Shown here: one piece after another, positions 45,990-55,692 of the stretch
Layout: every line of letters starts with the position of its first letter
Numbering within the stretch: the first letter of the stretch is position 1
Source: Paenibacillus albus
GTDB taxonomy: Bacteria > Bacillota > Bacilli > Paenibacillales > Paenibacillaceae
Length of the DNA stretch: 64,000 bases
Assembly (NCBI RefSeq): GCF_003952225.1
Contig: NZ_CP034437.1
Coordinates: forward strand, 805,001-869,000
Direction: 5' to 3'
Notes under the pieces: model-generated
What the model was told of the DNA's origin: nothing
The model's database searches: none
Seen by the model: only the letters and a program-made list of their open reading frames with translations
Position numbers and translations under genes: made by a program

Positions 45990-46162
45990 ATGCTTTTCCA
46001 TTGGTGTAAGCACTCTATGCGGCCGTTTGCATTATTATACCCGCCCACGCAAAAAACTTTTCTCCTGTTCTCACTCAATCCCGACAGGTTCGGACGGCAA
46101 TTCGCCATCGAATGAGCAGCCTCGTGCAACAGAATTTGTTGAATGAATGGGGTCATGTCAGC

Positions 46163-46169
46163 TGTCGAA
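46163..46169 (+). promoter_or_regulatory. Spo0A box upstream of spoIIE
   Basis: TGTCGAA, an exact core box, about 110 bp before the -35 element of spoIIE. A second, imperfect box TGTCGGA is at 46239-46245. The remainder of 45990-46270 shows no gene; the tRNA genes found here in B. subtilis are absent. Confidence 0.5.
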
Positions 46170-46271
46170 TGGAAGGCATTCCCTTGATGGCGCTGGTGCG
46201 CTTCGCTATTGACAAAGCGCCGCCCACCGCACGCGAATTGTCGGAAAAAACTTTTGAATTGGCAACGCTTT

Positions 46272-46305
46272 CTGACAAACTTTCTTAAGAGGGTGCTCCT
46301 ATAAT
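46272..46305 (+). promoter_or_regulatory. Predicted spoIIE promoter with long spacer (Spo0A-dependent type)
   Basis: CTGACA (46272-46277), 22-nt spacer, TATAAT (46300-46305). Sigma-A promoters that need Spo0A~P (spoIIE, spoIIG) have a 21-22-bp spacing of this kind. The -35 region on the minus strand reads TTTGTCAGA, a near-match to a Spo0A box. Confidence 0.5.
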
Positions 46306-46347
46306 GGGGCTACACTAATTTTTCGGAAAGGCTGGTGTCATCCAAGC

Positions 46348-48855
46348 ATGGTGGACAAACCTAAAGTTGTTATGTTTCCGGGTGTACGCCCTAAGAACTT
46401 CGTACAATCGGCCCTTCGCACAGGGCTTGAGCGTACAGGAATGCTTCGCTTAGCCGGAATGATTACCTCACGCAAGTGGACCTTCGTCTTAATGGCCGTC
46501 GGCTTCCTGTTAGGTCGAGCAGTTATTCTCGAGTCGCTTACTCCTTTTGCCGTCGCATACTTTTCCGTTATTTACTTTCTAAGGCGAGATATGATCCTGC
46601 CAGTCGCAGTATCCATTATTGCCGGCAGCTGGCTGGCAGTCTCGCCGGAGCCGATGTGGGTTACCATGGAGGTAGTCGTTGTCTACTTACTGCTTAGGGG
46701 ACTGGAAGCTTATGAGAGGGCCGAGCTATCGTATGCACCGCTGCTAGTCTTCCTCTCTACGATGCTGGTCAGGCTGTTCGACAATGTCATTGCGGACAAG
46801 CTGGGCTGGTATGAGCTGATGATGGTTGGTGTTGAAGCGTCGCTCGGATTCGTGCTCACGCTCGTGTTCGTTCAAGCGATTCCGGTACTGACGCTAACGA
46901 AGAAAACGTCCGCGCTGAAGAATGAGGAAATTATCTGCCTTATGATCATGCTTGCCTCTGTAATGACGGGGGCTGTCGGTTGGATGGCCCATGGCCTCTC
47001 CATCGAGCATATCCTATCACGGTACATGCTGCTGCTCTTCGCTTTCGTCGGCGGGGCACCGCTCGGCGCATCGGTCGGGGTTGTAGCCGGCCTTATCTTG
47101 AGCCTCGCGGATACGAGTGCGATTGTGCAGATGAGCTTGCTCGCATTCGCTGGACTGCTTGCCGGACTGCTCCGGGAAGGCGGCAAGGCTGCAGTGGCCT
47201 TCGGAATGCTGCTCGGCTCCTCCATTCTCGCCATCTATGTTGGCAATCAAGCGGATGTGATGGCTTCCACATGGGAGTCGGTCATTGCAGCGGCGATGCT
47301 GATGCTGACGCCAAAATCAATTATTCGGATTATCTCTAAATACGTGCCTGGCACGCAGGAGCATGTGAAATCGCAGCACGAATATGCAAGAAGAGTAAGG
47401 GATGTTACGGCGCAGCGTGTCACCCAGTTCTCTGAGGTGTTTCGCCAGCTGTCTCGTAGCTTCGGGCAGTTCGGTACCATCGCTGGCGAAGGTGGAGGAG
47501 ATGAGAAGGAGAGGCAAGAGGGGGCGGTCAATCACTTTATGAACGTGGTTGCTGATCGTACCTGCAATTCCTGTCACCGGAGGGAGCTGTGCTGGGATGG
47601 GAAGTTTTATGAGACGTACAAAATGATGACGGGCATGATGTCCGCCGTTCAGGAGGGACGCCGCACAACGCCGAAGGAAGTGCCTCGCGAATGGAGCACG
47701 CACTGTATTAAGACGCCGCAGGTACTAAGTGTCATGCAGCAGCAATATGAGCTGTATCAGCATGACCAGCATTGGAGAAAGCAACTTAATGAATCGCGCC
47801 AGCTCGTCGCCGATCAGCTCTTTGGCGTATCCCAAGTCATGGAAGACTTGGCTCGCGAGATCAAGCGCGAAGGGCAGCAGCTGCACATGCAGGAAGAACA
47901 AATCCGGGAGGCGCTCGAGGGGCTCGGTTTATCCATACAAGGCATTGAGATTATTAATTTGGAGGAGGGAAACGTCGAAATCGAAGTGTACCATACGTTC
48001 GGCCGGGGCTATGATGAATGCCGGAAAATCATAGCGCCGATGCTGACCGACATTCTCGGCGAACCGATCGCCGTCATGTCGGAGAAGTACCCGGAGAAGG
48101 GCGCAGCCATCGTCGTCTTCGGTACGGCCAAAGCGTATGAGGTGGAGACTGGCGTCGCCGGTCTTGCCAAGGGCGGTGACTTGCTGTCGGGAGACAGCTT
48201 CAGCACCGTTGAGCTGGGCAATGGCAAGTTTGCTGTCGCGATTAGCGATGGAATGGGCAATGGCGAGCGTGCCAAGCAGGAAAGCAGCACCGCTCTGACC
48301 ATCTTGCAGCAGCTGCTGCAGTCGGGTATGGATGAGAAGCTGGCCATCAAGTCGGTGAATTCCGTCCTGCTGCTTCGTTCATCTGACGAAATATTCGCGA
48401 CAGTCGATGTAGCGCTCATCGACATGTACAGTGCGAAGACGACTTTTATGAAAATCGGGTCAACGCCGAGCTTCATCAAGCGCGGTAACGAAGTGATCCC
48501 GATCACGGCCAACAATTTGCCGGTAGGTATATTGCAGGACATTGACATAGACTTGATCCGCGTGCAGCTCCATCCGGGTGATACGCTCATAATGATGACC
48601 GATGGCATCTATGATGCTCCGGGCCATGCGGTGAATAAGGAAATGTGGATGAAACGGGTGATCCAGGAGATCAAGTCCGATCAGCCGCAGGAAATTGCAG
48701 ACACGCTTCTGGATACCGTAGTGCGATACCACAAAGGCGACATTGTGGATGATATGACGGTTGTCGTTGCGAAGGTGGATAAGCATCAGCCCGAGTGGGC
48801 TACATTCCGCTGGCCGGGGAGACCTACGGTCGAGCGTCCAAGGACGGTGAGCTGA
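46348..48855 (+). CDS. spoIIE: Stage II sporulation protein E, PP2C phosphatase
   Basis: 835 residues: about ten N-terminal membrane helices (about 40-330), a central region that regulates and binds FtsZ (about 330-590), and a C-terminal PPM/PP2C phosphatase domain with DGMGNGERAKQES (near residue 634) and MMTDGIYDAPGH. SpoIIE dephosphorylates SpoIIAA-P to activate sigma-F in the forespore and helps polar septation. Length matches B. subtilis (827). Spo0A-type regulation is supported by the promoter. Confidence 0.96.
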   Translation: MVDKPKVVMFPGVRPKNFVQSALRTGLERTGMLRLAGMITSRKWTFVLMAVGFLLGRAVILESLTPFAVAYFSVIYFLRRDMILPVAVSIIAGSWLAVSPEPMWVTMEVVVVYLLLRGLEAYERAELSYAPLLVFLSTMLVRLFDNVIADKLGWYELMMVGVEASLGFVLTLVFVQAIPVLTLTKKTSALKNEEIICLMIMLASVMTGAVGWMAHGLSIEHILSRYMLLLFAFVGGAPLGASVGVVAGLILSLADTSAIVQMSLLAFAGLLAGLLREGGKAAVAFGMLLGSSILAIYVGNQADVMASTWESVIAAAMLMLTPKSIIRIISKYVPGTQEHVKSQHEYARRVRDVTAQRVTQFSEVFRQLSRSFGQFGTIAGEGGGDEKERQEGAVNHFMNVVADRTCNSCHRRELCWDGKFYETYKMMTGMMSAVQEGRRTTPKEVPREWSTHCIKTPQVLSVMQQQYELYQHDQHWRKQLNESRQLVADQLFGVSQVMEDLAREIKREGQQLHMQEEQIREALEGLGLSIQGIEIINLEEGNVEIEVYHTFGRGYDECRKIIAPMLTDILGEPIAVMSEKYPEKGAAIVVFGTAKAYEVETGVAGLAKGGDLLSGDSFSTVELGNGKFAVAISDGMGNGERAKQESSTALTILQQLLQSGMDEKLAIKSVNSVLLLRSSDEIFATVDVALIDMYSAKTTFMKIGSTPSFIKRGNEVIPITANNLPVGILQDIDIDLIRVQLHPGDTLIMMTDGIYDAPGHAVNKEMWMKRVIQEIKSDQPQEIADTLLDTVVRYHKGDIVDDMTVVVAKVDKHQPEWATFRWPGRPTVERPRTVS

Positions 48856-48858
48856 CTG

Positions 48859-49266
48859 ATGAGTCGATATCATATTGTTAGCGTTAGAGCTGAAGCTGTG
48901 GCTGTGGCTGGAAACGAAGCAGGAGCTGGAACCGGAATTGGAATCAGAGCCGGAGTTGATTTGAGGGGTGGAGCCGGAATGAAAGCAGGCGCGGGTGCGA
49001 AATTAGGAGCTAGAGCGAAAGTAGAAGCTAGAGCGAAAGCAGAAGCTAGAGCGAAAGCAGAAGCTAGAGCGAAAGCAGAAGTGAACCGTTCTGGCACGAA
49101 AGGACGGATCACGGCGGTAGGTATAGCTCCTGTGCAAAAGGCGGACGCCATAAAACGCGAAGAGAGGCTGATGGCAAGGGAGCCGATATCTCGCCGAAGA
49201 ACACGCAAGCGAGTTAGACACTCCCAGCAGTTTAAGCGAAGACCCTCGCTGGTGAACGATCAATAA
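48859..49266 (+). CDS. Ala/Arg/Lys repeat protein of unknown function downstream of spoIIE
   Basis: 135 codons starting 4 nt after the spoIIE stop, with GGTGAG upstream, so probably translationally coupled. The first part is Ala/Gly-rich (GAGTGIGIRAG), the middle has four ARAKAE hexapeptides from an 18-bp repeat, and the C-terminus is strongly basic (RREPISRRRTRKRVRHSQQFKRR-like). Composition recalls bacterial histone H1-like or SASP-like nucleic-acid-binding tails. I do not recognise a family, and low complexity makes coding status uncertain. A terminator follows directly. Confidence 0.45.
   Translation: MSRYHIVSVRAEAVAVAGNEAGAGTGIGIRAGVDLRGGAGMKAGAGAKLGARAKVEARAKAEARAKAEARAKAEVNRSGTKGRITAVGIAPVQKADAIKREERLMAREPISRRRTRKRVRHSQQFKRRPSLVNDQ
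49009..49080 (+). repeat. Four tandem copies of an 18-bp repeat
   Basis: GCTAGAGCGAAAGCAGAA at 49009 (one mismatch), 49027, 49045 and 49063, in frame (ARAKAE). Looser related units lie upstream from 48895. Confidence 0.93.
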
Positions 49267-49283
49267 TAGAGAGCAAGCGATAG

Positions 49284-49313
49284 GCCTGCCCGGCGCGCGC
49301 GGCAGGCTTTTTT
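49284..49313 (+). terminator. Intrinsic terminator after the spoIIE-linked ORF
   Basis: GCCTGCC / GGCAGGC stem with a GC-rich loop and six T. Confidence 0.88.
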
Positions 49314-49321
49314 GCGTTTAA

Positions 49322-49350
49322 ATTTAAGAAAGCATTAGTTTGGATATACT
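49322..49350 (+). promoter_or_regulatory. Possible sigma-F promoter of yabS-yabT
   Basis: ATTTA (49322-49326), 15-nt spacer, GGATATACT (49342-49350). Fits GYWTA-N15-GGNNANANT with one mismatch; yabT is sigma-F-dependent in B. subtilis. Confidence 0.4.
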
Positions 49351-49446
49351 TTGTGACTATGTCTTCAGGGTTATCACCTCTCAAAAATGGCAATGCTGAT
49401 AGAGCTAGTACTAGCAGTAGATTCCAAGGTTTTGGAGGTATGAACA

Positions 49447-50172
49447 ATGAAGCAAATCCTATTGATAACGGACGGCTGCTCCAACGTCGGAGTGAGTCCG
49501 GTCGTGGCGGCGGCGCAGGCGTATGCTGCCCAGATTACGGTGAACGTAGTTGGGGTAATTGATCATGGTGATCTAGGTGAGTTCGGCTCATCGGAGATTG
49601 AGGAGATCGCCCGTGCTGGTGGGGGCTTAAGCCGATTATCACATACACGCCAATTGTCGCAGACCGTACAGATGATGACGCGCAAAACGGTCGTGCAGAC
49701 GATTCAGAATGCGGTATCTCGTGAGCTGAAGCAGGTGCTTGGACATTCGTCGATCGAAGAGCTGCCGCCGGAGAAGCGCGGTGAAGTTGTGCGTGTCATC
49801 GATGACTTAACCGAGACGAGCAAGCTGCGCGTGGCGCTGCTCATTGATGCGAGCGCAAGCATGAAGCCGAAGCTACAGGCCGTAGAGGAAGCGATTCGCG
49901 ACCTTGCGCTAAGCTTGCAATCGCGGCAAGGCAGCAGCGAGATGGCTGTGTTTCATTTTCCGGGCTCGGCCTATGGTGAGGACTGCAAGATGGACCTTGA
50001 TTGGACGAGCAATATAAACGGCATACACTCGATCTTCCCGCGCCTGCAGATGCGTGGAACGACGCCAACCGGTCCGGCGCTGCTGCATGTCATTGATTTT
50101 TACCAAAAAGCCGATTATGGTAATAGGAAGAATGATGGAACGGACGGGATGATGAGTGACTACGTCGTTTGA
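49447..50172 (+). CDS. yabS: von Willebrand A-domain protein YabS
   Basis: 241 residues with two VWA-like halves: an N-terminal one (LLITDGCSNVGVSP) and a C-terminal one with a MIDAS-type motif (LLIDASASMKPK, aspartate-x-serine-x-serine pattern DASAS). Function unknown; adjacent to the kinase YabT and overlapping it by 17 nt. TTGGAGGT precedes the ATG. Confidence 0.85.
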   Translation: MKQILLITDGCSNVGVSPVVAAAQAYAAQITVNVVGVIDHGDLGEFGSSEIEEIARAGGGLSRLSHTRQLSQTVQMMTRKTVVQTIQNAVSRELKQVLGHSSIEELPPEKRGEVVRVIDDLTETSKLRVALLIDASASMKPKLQAVEEAIRDLALSLQSRQGSSEMAVFHFPGSAYGEDCKMDLDWTSNINGIHSIFPRLQMRGTTPTGPALLHVIDFYQKADYGNRKNDGTDGMMSDYVV

Positions 50173-51100
50173 ATGGAGCCTTCCTCGCGGTTCTATCATT
50201 AGCGGTAAGTGGAAGCAAGGCAGCTACCGCGTCGAGAGACCGCTTGGAGAAGGCGCCAATGGCAAAGTGTTCTTGGTAGAGCGAGCGAAGTATTATTATG
50301 CGCTGAAGCTCGGATCCGACGCAGTCGATTTGCAGTCTGAGGTTAATGTGCTGCAATCGATCTATAAACAGAAGCAGAAGCGGGGCGCAAGTGCGGGACA
50401 AGGCCTGTTCCTTGTTGATGTAGATGATTACCGCGCTGCGGACGGAAAGGAATATCCTTTCTATGTCATGCGTTATATTAAAGGGAAGACACTTTCGGAC
50501 TACCTGCAGGCGCAGGGTAAGGAATGGTTTCCCGTTGTGCTCTATAACTTGCTCGGTAAGCTTGCGGAGCTGCATGAAGCGGGCTGGTCGTTCGGAGATC
50601 TGAAGATCGAGAACATACTGGTCGCCGATTACGGCCGCCCGGAGCTTGTCGATTATGGCGGCGCGACGGCTTTTGGCAAAGGAGTGCGGCAGTTTACGGA
50701 AATCTACGACCGCGGCTATTGGAATGCCGGAGACCGTATCGCCGATGCGCGCTACGATTTGTTCTCCTTTGCCGTCCTTTGCCTGCAGCTGCAGGAGGGA
50801 CGTCGCTTGGCGCAGCTCTCGTCCGGGCTGCTGCCGCAGACGCGGACGCCGGATGAGCTGGCGAAGCTCGCTGCGACGAGCAGTGCGCTGAAGCCGCTCA
50901 GCGGCTGGCTGCGCAAGGCGCTCTACGGCGAGTTCGCGAGCGCGCGCGAGGCTGCAGCCTCTTGGCAGCAGTGGATGCACAAGGCAGGCGCGCCAAGCAA
51001 GGCATCGGCGCCCGCGCCGCGCTGGCTGAAGGGCTTGTTCGCCGTATCGGCTGCGATTCTCGCGACAACGATTTACTTGCTGCTGCGAACAGGACCGTAA
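50156..51100 (+). CDS. yabT: Serine/threonine protein kinase YabT
   Basis: 314 residues, Hanks-type kinase: glycine loop LGEGANGKVFLVE (about 33-45), ATP-binding Lys in YYALKLG, catalytic loop FGDLKIEN (about 146-153, with HRD replaced by FGD), and DYGG in place of DFG (about 165). A single C-terminal membrane helix (about 291-312) anchors it. In B. subtilis YabT is activated by DNA in the forespore and phosphorylates RecA and AbrB. GTG 50156 overlaps yabS. Confidence 0.88.
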   Translation: MTTSFEWSLPRGSIISGKWKQGSYRVERPLGEGANGKVFLVERAKYYYALKLGSDAVDLQSEVNVLQSIYKQKQKRGASAGQGLFLVDVDDYRAADGKEYPFYVMRYIKGKTLSDYLQAQGKEWFPVVLYNLLGKLAELHEAGWSFGDLKIENILVADYGRPELVDYGGATAFGKGVRQFTEIYDRGYWNAGDRIADARYDLFSFAVLCLQLQEGRRLAQLSSGLLPQTRTPDELAKLAATSSALKPLSGWLRKALYGEFASAREAAASWQQWMHKAGAPSKASAPAPRWLKGLFAVSAAILATTIYLLLRTGP

Positions 51101-51129
51101 GCGTGAGAGAAGAGAGGATGAGGCTTGGC

Positions 51130-52569
51130 ATGTTAGGCGTGGAAGATTGGCTGAGCAATCTGCTCGTATTAGCCCGGCAGGAGCAGCTGTGGCAACCGGG
51201 CGACACGATCGTCGTCGCTGTATCCGGCGGGCCCGATTCAATGGCGCTGCTCCATATGCTTCACCGGCTTGCAGAACCGGAGCGCCTCAACTTAGTGGCC
51301 GCGCATGTCGATCATGGCTTCCGCGGGGAAGAGTCGGCAAGGGAAGCCAAGTCCGTCTTGCAATATGCGGCAGCGCTTGGCATTGCTTGCGAGAAGGTAC
51401 TGTTCGATTTGCCTGCTTATATAGAAGAAACACGAATGAACGCACAGGCGGCGGCGCGTGAGAAGCGTTATGCGTTCCTGCATCAAGTAGCCGCCGATTA
51501 CGGGGCGGCGTGCATTGCGCTTGCCCATCACGCCGACGACCAGGCAGAGACGGTGCTCATGCGCATGCTGCGCGGAACGGGGCTCGGAGGCCTTGCCGGC
51601 ATGGCGATGAAACGATCCGAAAAAAACGTGGAACTTATTCGTCCTCTTTTGCGTACATACAAGGCAGACATCCTGCGCTACTGTGAACAGTGGGCGGTGC
51701 CTTACAGCCAAGATAGCAGCAACGGACAGAAGTACTATACTCGCAACGTCGTCCGTTTAGAGGTACTGCCGTATTTGGCGTCGTTTAACCCCCAGTTTAC
51801 CCAGTCGCTCGTTCGGCTGTCGGAACTTGCAGCGGCCGAGGATGACTGGCTGGAGCAAGAAACAAGGGCGGTATTTGAGCAATATACGACGAAGCGGCGC
51901 GATGGATGCCAATTAAACCGCAAAGCGCTGCTTGGCTTGCATGTCGCTTTACAAAGGAGATTGATTAAACTAATATTGAGTTATATTGGCTTGGAAACGG
52001 AAACCACTTCATTCGACAGCGTAGAAACGATCAGGCATGCGGCTACAGATGGCGCAGCATCGACGTGGAGCTTCGATGTAGGCAACGGTGCAAAGTTTCT
52101 GCGTGAGTATGACAATCTCGTCTTTATCCGCCGAGATCAGTCTGGGATGGCATCCCGGCCAGGCGGATACGCATATGTTGTCCCGGAAGGCATGGCTGTA
52201 CTTCCTCTGCCTGAGTCAGAGTGTGAGCTTGCCCTTGAAGAGATGGCTGCGTCAGAGGCTTCAATGCCAAGCAGTCAGCTTGAAGCGTTATTCGACGCCG
52301 AGGCTCTTCAGTACCCGCTCACTGTACGAAATCGCATCCCGGGTGACCGAATGCAAGTGCTTGGTTTAAATGGTACCAAAAAGGTACAAGATATGTTCGT
52401 TGATGAACGAATCGCTCCGTCACGCCGTGACGTGCTGCCGCTCGTTGTCGACGCCGATGGTTTCGTGCTTTGGATACCGGGCATTCGAAGATCAAGACAT
52501 GCGCAGGTGCAAGAATCGACAAGCCGCGTCATTCGCATGACATTGCGGAACATGTCGGAATTGCCGTAA
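51130..52569 (+). CDS. tilS: tRNA(Ile)-lysidine synthetase
   Basis: 479 residues. TilS converts C34 of the CAU-anticodon tRNA-Ile to lysidine. PP-loop SGGPDS near residues 32-37, ALAHHADDQAETVLMRMLRGTG, and the C-terminal TilS domains with NRIPGDRMQVLGLNGTKKVQD and LWIPGIRRS. ATG 51130 is preferred; ATG 51118 is also possible. The long upstream extension would overlap yabT. Confidence 0.92.
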   Translation: MLGVEDWLSNLLVLARQEQLWQPGDTIVVAVSGGPDSMALLHMLHRLAEPERLNLVAAHVDHGFRGEESAREAKSVLQYAAALGIACEKVLFDLPAYIEETRMNAQAAAREKRYAFLHQVAADYGAACIALAHHADDQAETVLMRMLRGTGLGGLAGMAMKRSEKNVELIRPLLRTYKADILRYCEQWAVPYSQDSSNGQKYYTRNVVRLEVLPYLASFNPQFTQSLVRLSELAAAEDDWLEQETRAVFEQYTTKRRDGCQLNRKALLGLHVALQRRLIKLILSYIGLETETTSFDSVETIRHAATDGAASTWSFDVGNGAKFLREYDNLVFIRRDQSGMASRPGGYAYVVPEGMAVLPLPESECELALEEMAASEASMPSSQLEALFDAEALQYPLTVRNRIPGDRMQVLGLNGTKKVQDMFVDERIAPSRRDVLPLVVDADGFVLWIPGIRRSRHAQVQESTSRVIRMTLRNMSELP

Positions 52570-52642
52570 GCTTCTGCGTCTTGAATAAGATGCTGCAATC
52601 CATTCATAAGTATAGGCAAGATACATTTAGGAGGTCCCTTAG

Positions 52643-53182
52643 TTGCTGAACGACATTCAAGAAGTACTTTACGACGCAAACCAAATTCAGCAGAAGGTTC
52701 AAGAGCTTGGCGAGACGCTCAGCCATGAGTTTGAAGGTCGCAACCCGCTCGTCATCTGCGTGCTTAAAGGCGCATTTATTTTTATGGCTGATTTGGTCAA
52801 GACCATTACGATCCCGCTGGAAATGGACTTTATGGCGGTTTCGAGCTATGGCGCATCGACCAAAACAAGCGGAGTAGTGAAGATCATTAAGGACCTTGAC
52901 ACATCCGTGCAGGGCCGAGATGTAATTATTGTCGAAGATATTATCGACAGTGGACTTACACTCAGCTATCTCATTGATGTGCTGGAGCGCCGCAATTCCA
53001 AGTCCATCACGCTCGTGACGCTGTTCGATAAGCCGTCCGGCCGTAAAGTGGAACTGGAAGCGGACTATAAAGGGTTTGTACTGCCAGACGCATTCGTCGT
53101 CGGTTACGGGCTGGATTATGCGGAGAGATACCGCAACTTGCCGATCATCGGCATTTTGAAGCCCGAGGTTTACGAGAAGTAA
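52643..53182 (+). CDS. hprT: Hypoxanthine phosphoribosyltransferase
   Basis: 179 residues. Purine salvage: PRPP plus hypoxanthine or guanine. PRPP loop [15 protein letters not shown] near 98-112, [23 protein letters not shown] and [20 protein letters not shown] 52643 has AGGAGG 9 nt upstream. tilS-hprT-ftsH is a conserved order; TilS and HprT together are known to regulate ftsH in B. subtilis. Confidence 0.95.
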   Translation: MLNDIQEVLYDANQIQQKVQELGETLSHEFEGRNPLVICVLKGAFIFMADLVKTITIPLEMDFMAVSSYGASTKTSGVVKIIKDLDTSVQGRDVIIVEDIIDSGLTLSYLIDVLERRNSKSITLVTLFDKPSGRKVELEADYKGFVLPDAFVVGYGLDYAERYRNLPIIGILKPEVYEK

Positions 53183-53285
53183 ACGCAAGTAGCAGGCTCG
53201 CCATTGTATGACGGGCTCCCGCCTACAGTGGGGGTCCTCATGCAAGGTCATCTTATTTTTTCGCGTCTTGAGAGGAGGTAGGGGG

Positions 53286-55325
53286 ATGAATCGGATCATC
53301 CGTAATACTGGCTTTTATTTGATTATTTTTTTGGTGACCGTCGGGATCTTCCAATTTATTAGCAGCCAAAATGACTCCACCACAGAAATCACTTACGATC
53401 AATTTAGAAAAGAGCTGGCGAGTAATAACATCAGTCAGCTGGAGCTGCAATTTGACAATTACTCCTATCTGATTACCGGTGAATACAAGACCAAACCGGA
53501 AAAGGCGGATTCAGCCCAATTCTACACCCATACTAGCGTTGAGGAATATGTCGTCAAAGAAATAACTGACGCACAGGCAACGAATGGATTTAAGATGGAA
53601 GTTAAGCCTATGGAAGGCCAGAGCATCTGGCTCACCTTCTTGACATCCATTATCCCGTTTGTCATTATCTTCATTCTGTTCTTCTTCCTGATTAATCAGG
53701 CGCAGGGCGGCGGCGGCAAAGTGATGAACTTCGGCAAGAGCCGTGCGCGTCTCTATAATGAAGAGAAGAAGCGCGTAACATTCGAGGATGTTGCGGGCGC
53801 AGACGAAGAGAAGCAAGAGCTCGTCGAAGTTGTTGAGTTCTTGAAGGATCCACGTAAATTCGCAGCTGTCGGTGCACGTATTCCGAAAGGGGTACTGCTT
53901 AACGGACCTCCGGGTACCGGTAAAACATTGCTTGCACGTGCTGTTGCAGGCGAGGCAGGCGTTCCGTTCTTCAGCATTTCCGGTTCGGACTTCGTTGAGA
54001 TGTTCGTCGGTGTCGGTGCTTCCCGTGTTCGTGACTTGTTCGAGAATGCGAAGAAGAATGCACCTTGTATTATCTTTATCGATGAGATCGATGCAGTTGG
54101 TCGTCAGCGCGGCGCCGGTCTAGGCGGCGGGCACGATGAGCGCGAACAAACGCTCAACCAGCTCCTCGTTGAAATGGACGGCTTCGGCGCGAACGAAGGT
54201 ATCATCATCGTTGCTGCTACGAACCGCCCTGACATTCTTGATCCTGCCTTGCTCCGTCCAGGCCGTTTCGACCGTCAAATTACGGTTGACCGTCCAGACG
54301 TGAAGGGCCGCGAAGCGGTACTGAAAGTACACGCGCGCAACAAGCCGCTTGCCAAAGACGTGAAGCTTGATGTCATTGCGAAGCGTACAACAGGCTTTAC
54401 AGGCGCGGATCTTGAGAACCTGCTGAACGAAGCAGCGCTTCTTGCCGCTCGCCGCAACAAGAAAGATATTGCGATGGTCGAAGTTGACGAAGCAATCGAC
54501 CGCGTTATCGTTGGTACTGAGAAGCGCAGCCGCGTGATCAGTGACCGCGAGAAACGGATTGTTGCTTACCATGAAGCAGGCCATACGATTGCAGGCTACT
54601 TCTTGGAGCACGCCGACCAAGTACACAAAGTAACGATTATCCCGCGCGGACGCGCAGGCGGATATGTCATCATGCTTCCTAAAGATGGCGACCGCATGCT
54701 GACGACGAAGCAGGAATTGCTCGATAAAGTAACGGGCCTCCTTGCCGGTCGTGTTGCCGAAGAAATTTACATCGGCGAGATCGGTACTGGCGCATATAGC
54801 GACTTTAAACAAGCGACGAGCATCGTCCGTGCCATGATTATGGAATACGGTATGAGCGACAAGCTTGGACCAATGCAGTTCGGAAGCAGCTCGCAAGGTC
54901 AAGTGTTCCTCGGCCGCGATATCGGACATGAGCAGAATTATTCCGATTCCATCGCATACGAGATTGATCAAGAGATGCAGAGCATCATCCAATCCTGTTA
55001 TGCACGTGCGAAGCAGGTTCTGACGGAGAAGAGCAAAGAAATGCATCTGATTGCACAGACGCTTCTCACGGAAGAAACACTCGAGCTAGAGCAGATCAAG
55101 CGCCTCATTGAGGGCGGTTCTGCAGGAAGCAGCGAGGGCGAGAGCACTTCATCTGCAGTGATGGAGCCAAAAGCGGAGCCGATTATCGATACAATCGGCG
55201 GCGTGAAGGTGCGCATCGGTTCGAAGGAAGCTGGCGAGATTACACCGCCGGTGCTTGATTCCGAGAATAACGGAAACAATGACGATGATGGCTCAGGTGG
55301 CACGGGAACACCGCCACAAGCATAA
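53286..55325 (+). CDS. ftsH: ATP-dependent zinc metalloprotease FtsH
   Basis: 679 residues: two membrane helices (about 7-25 and 110-130) with an extracytoplasmic domain between, AAA+ module with GPPGTGKT (about 206-213), [11 protein letters not shown] and SRH, and a zinc protease domain with HEAGH (429-433). Membrane-protein quality control and sporulation. The C-terminus is about 40 residues longer than B. subtilis FtsH, acidic and Gly/Asn-rich. ATG 53286 lies 7 nt after AGGAGG; codons upstream are outside the family. Confidence 0.95.
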   Translation: MNRIIRNTGFYLIIFLVTVGIFQFISSQNDSTTEITYDQFRKELASNNISQLELQFDNYSYLITGEYKTKPEKADSAQFYTHTSVEEYVVKEITDAQATNGFKMEVKPMEGQSIWLTFLTSIIPFVIIFILFFFLINQAQGGGGKVMNFGKSRARLYNEEKKRVTFEDVAGADEEKQELVEVVEFLKDPRKFAAVGARIPKGVLLNGPPGTGKTLLARAVAGEAGVPFFSISGSDFVEMFVGVGASRVRDLFENAKKNAPCIIFIDEIDAVGRQRGAGLGGGHDEREQTLNQLLVEMDGFGANEGIIIVAATNRPDILDPALLRPGRFDRQITVDRPDVKGREAVLKVHARNKPLAKDVKLDVIAKRTTGFTGADLENLLNEAALLAARRNKKDIAMVEVDEAIDRVIVGTEKRSRVISDREKRIVAYHEAGHTIAGYFLEHADQVHKVTIIPRGRAGGYVIMLPKDGDRMLTTKQELLDKVTGLLAGRVAEEIYIGEIGTGAYSDFKQATSIVRAMIMEYGMSDKLGPMQFGSSSQGQVFLGRDIGHEQNYSDSIAYEIDQEMQSIIQSCYARAKQVLTEKSKEMHLIAQTLLTEETLELEQIKRLIEGGSAGSSEGESTSSAVMEPKAEPIIDTIGGVKVRIGSKEAGEITPPVLDSENNGNNDDDGSGGTGTPPQA

Positions 55326-55336
55326 GAATGAGAGGT

Positions 55337-55378
55337 AAAAGCTGTCCGAATGCAGGCAACTGCGCGGGCAGCTTTTTC
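55337..55378 (+). terminator. Intrinsic terminator after ftsH
   Basis: AAAAGCTGTCCG / CGGGCAGCTTTT stem (one G-T pair) with T tail. Confidence 0.8.
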
Positions 55379-55497
55379 TTTTGTAAAGTTAAGGAGATAT
55401 TTTACGAAAAGAAAAGGTTTAGTCCTGCTGTGCTTCTATTTCTCCACGAAACGGTTGCTCTTGCCTGTAGAGAGCGTTGAGTGGCATTTACAGTTGG

Positions 55498-55526
55498 TTG
55501 ACAGCATACCATACCTTGTGTAAATT
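55498..55526 (+). promoter_or_regulatory. Possible sigma-A promoter of nadABC
   Basis: TTGACA (55498-55503), 17-nt spacer, TAAATT (55521-55526), leaving a leader of about 160 nt. No NiaR-type operator is evident in the 367-nt gap. Confidence 0.45.
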
Positions 55527-55692
55527 AAATGTTAATTACTAATAAAGTAAGCGCGAATCAAGGGGCAGAATGCATGGGTATGCTACAGAAGAACACCATG
55601 CGGATTTACTGTTATTCTCAATAAATGAGGTGTACGAACATCCAAGTTTGTGCATCTGTTCACAAAGTTAGTGAAAAGAGGGGAAATGAACC

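Noticed and set aside
45953-46156. 67-codon minus-strand ORF between yabR and spoIIE
   Set aside because: Overlaps the yabR terminator, no ribosome-binding site, no recognisable product.
45990-46340. Search for the tRNA-Met and tRNA-Glu genes found here in B. subtilis
   Set aside because: No cloverleaf, GTTCGAATC-type T-arm or 3' acceptor pairing was found.
48895-49080. CRISPR-like array from the 18-bp repeats after spoIIE
   Set aside because: Repeats are directly abutting with no spacers and are in coding frame.
50090-51241. 383-codon ORF antisense to yabT/tilS
   Set aside because: Crosses two well-supported sense genes; Arg/Leu-rich shadow without motifs.
54120-55046. 308-codon ORF antisense to ftsH
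   Set aside because: Shadow of the highly conserved AAA+/protease coding sequence.
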